Positions 4,831-5,841 of a DNA stretch of 5,841 nt are shown here, piece by piece. This stretch comes from Minisyncoccota bacterium. GTDB taxonomy: Bacteria; Patescibacteriota; Minisyncoccia; Phycocordibacterales; UBA5272. The DNA is taken from positions 3,665-9,505 of the forward strand of contig JALHNF010000028.1 of the NCBI GenBank assembly GCA_022843645.1. The letters are read 5' to 3'. The translations under genes and the position numbers were made by a program. Each line of letters begins with the position of its first letter. Position 1 is the first letter of the stretch. The notes below the pieces were generated by a model. The model did not search any database, was not told where the DNA came from, and saw only the letters and a program-made list of their open reading frames with translations.

Positions 4831-5790
4831 ATGAAAGTAACACTGTTTGGTGTACGCGGCTCGATGTCGGTATCGAGTCCGCAAACGGTTCGGTATGGTG
4901 GAAATACTACATGCCTCGAAATTCATTCCGAGTGTCTGCCGAAAGGTATGGCGCTCGCGGTGGATGCGGGGACGGGTTTGCCGCCGTTGTCCGTTCGTGC
5001 GTTCGGTCGTGGTCTCAAGAAGTTGGTGGTGCTCATGACACACTACCATCACGACCATACTCAAGGCATTACCATGGCGGCCCACACCTTTGCGGGTGAG
5101 GAAGTCACTATGTTTGGCCCCGAGGATCACGGAATCGGTCCAAAGCAGGTCATGGAACGGTTGATGGTCGAGCCGCTCTTCCCGGTGAACTTCGAAAAGC
5201 TTGCACACCGTTTCAAGTGTAAGCCGATGAAAAACATCGGGACCGAGGTGCTCATCATCCACCCGACCGAAGGTGTCCACAAGATCCAGGTGTCCGAGTA
5301 CAACAAAGCTCAGGCGCCAGGGTCGAATGGACGCGTCTGTAACGGTAAGTGCTTGCTTCTCGAGTGCTTGGTGGTCCTGATGTATCGGACTACTCATCCC
5401 GAACAAACGATTTCGTATCGTTTTATCGAGATGCCGTCAGGGAAAACCTTCGTCTTCCTCACGGACCACGAGTCGACTGCTGCGTTGCCTGCCGATCTCC
5501 GGAGTCATGTCGCTGGCACTGATCTTCTCATCGCTGATGGGCAGTACGCCCAGAAGGTGTATGAAGAACGTACCGCTGGCTTCGGCCACGCAACACCGGA
5601 ATACTGTGCGTTACTGGCTCACCGCACGGGAGTCAAAAGGCTTGGGATCACGCATCACGATCCCAATGCGTCCGACGAGGATGTGGATGCACGAGTTGCT
5701 GAGGCGAAAGCTGAGGCTGTACGGCTTGGAAATCAAGAGCTCGCCGACAATACGTTCGGCTGCGCCTGCTACCAAGAAATCGAAATCTAA
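4831..5790 (+). CDS. Metallo-beta-lactamase-fold hydrolase
   Basis: A 319-residue soluble MBL-fold enzyme, most likely a phosphodiesterase-like or other binuclear metal hydrolase; its substrate cannot be inferred. It opens with LFGVRGSMSV (5-14) and YGGNTTCLEI (22-31), then DAGTGL (45-50), as in Lactamase_B_2/PhnP-like proteins. The metal-binding motif is H71-Y-H73-H-D75-H76, the classic HxHxDH. Further expected ligands are His189 in the THPEQTISYRF segment, Asp212 in FLTDHE and one of His275/His276 in GITHHDPNASDEDVD. FGHATPEYCALLA before the last motif is also family-typical, so the active site seems intact. Residues about 150-188 look like an insertion relative to simpler members and carry Cys170, Cys174 and Cys179. 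There is no signal peptide. The start has a strong Shine-Dalgarno. GC is visibly higher than in the other genes (34 of 60 bases in 5041-5100, against 25 of 60 in 4141-4200), with many C-ending codons, which suggests separate ancestry. Confidence 0.9.
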   Translation: MKVTLFGVRGSMSVSSPQTVRYGGNTTCLEIHSECLPKGMALAVDAGTGLPPLSVRAFGRGLKKLVVLMTHYHHDHTQGITMAAHTFAGEEVTMFGPEDHGIGPKQVMERLMVEPLFPVNFEKLAHRFKCKPMKNIGTEVLIIHPTEGVHKIQVSEYNKAQAPGSNGRVCNGKCLLLECLVVLMYRTTHPEQTISYRFIEMPSGKTFVFLTDHESTAALPADLRSHVAGTDLLIADGQYAQKVYEERTAGFGHATPEYCALLAHRTGVKRLGITHHDPNASDEDVDARVAEAKAEAVRLGNQELADNTFGCACYQEIEI

Positions 5791-5799
5791 CCTACAATT

Positions 5800-5816
5800 T
5801 GGTGCGCTGAGCACCA
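5800..5816 (+). other. Weak hairpin after the metallo-hydrolase gene
   Basis: TGGTGC (5800-5805) pairs with GCACCA (5811-5816) around a 5-nt loop, starting 10 nt after the stop codon. The stem is GC-rich but short, and the sequence after it is not T-rich, so it is at best an atypical terminator or a 3'-end protecting structure. Confidence 0.3.
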
Positions 5817-5841
5817 CACATGCTAAGTAGCAAAACCCACG

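Noticed and set aside
4783..5406. Long 207-codon open frame on the minus strand opposite the metallo-hydrolase
   Set aside because: The plus-strand frame has an intact active site and a strong Shine-Dalgarno. The antisense product is rich in His, Arg and Thr without recognisable domains, as expected of a shadow in higher-GC DNA.

Overview
The window looks like a chromosomal piece of a bacterium with a reduced, low-to-moderate GC genome, most plausibly a Patescibacteria/CPR member of the Parcubacteria type. This is an inference. It rests on the small cysteine-motif membrane protein (CNDG...DCGGxC), which resembles proteins I associate with that group, on the absence of clear Shine-Dalgarno sequences ahead of four of the five genes, and on very short predicted leaders. 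No lineage-diagnostic marker such as 16S rRNA is present.

Layout. (1) About 29-153: a 5S rRNA gene, presumably the distal end of an rRNA operon lying outside the window. (2) 154-333: a non-coding spacer with a perfect 13-bp inverted repeat and a likely extended -10 promoter. (3) 334-2237: a two-gene forward unit, a single-pass extracytoplasmic protein of unknown function followed 2 nt later by a RodA-type SEDS peptidoglycan polymerase. (4) 2213-3355, minus strand: a GT4-family glycosyltransferase whose 3' end overlaps the end of rodA by 25 bp. (5) 3390-4721, plus strand: a polyprenyl-phosphate sugar-1-phosphate transferase, divergent from the glycosyltransferase, with a 34-bp gap holding two overlapping promoter-like sequences. 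A perfect 15-bp hairpin lies inside this gene. (6) 4722-4830: a spacer with an operator-like palindrome on a TTGACA element and a clear Shine-Dalgarno. (7) 4831-5790: a metallo-beta-lactamase-fold hydrolase with visibly higher GC and C-ending codon preference. (8) 5791-5841: a short tail with a weak hairpin and no gene.

The middle four genes share an envelope theme. RodA polymerises glycan strands from lipid II. The sugar-phosphate transferase would load the first sugar phosphate onto an undecaprenyl-phosphate-like lipid at the membrane, and the GT4 enzyme would extend such a lipid-linked glycan. The 255-residue protein probably faces the outside of the membrane beside RodA. The metallo-hydrolase does not obviously belong to this theme and differs in composition and translation signal, so it may have been acquired separately. 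I see no CRISPR array, transposase, tRNA or complete novel multi-gene system. The most unusual items are the intragenic 15-bp hairpin, the two spacer palindromes, the overlapping divergent promoters and the compositional break before the last gene.
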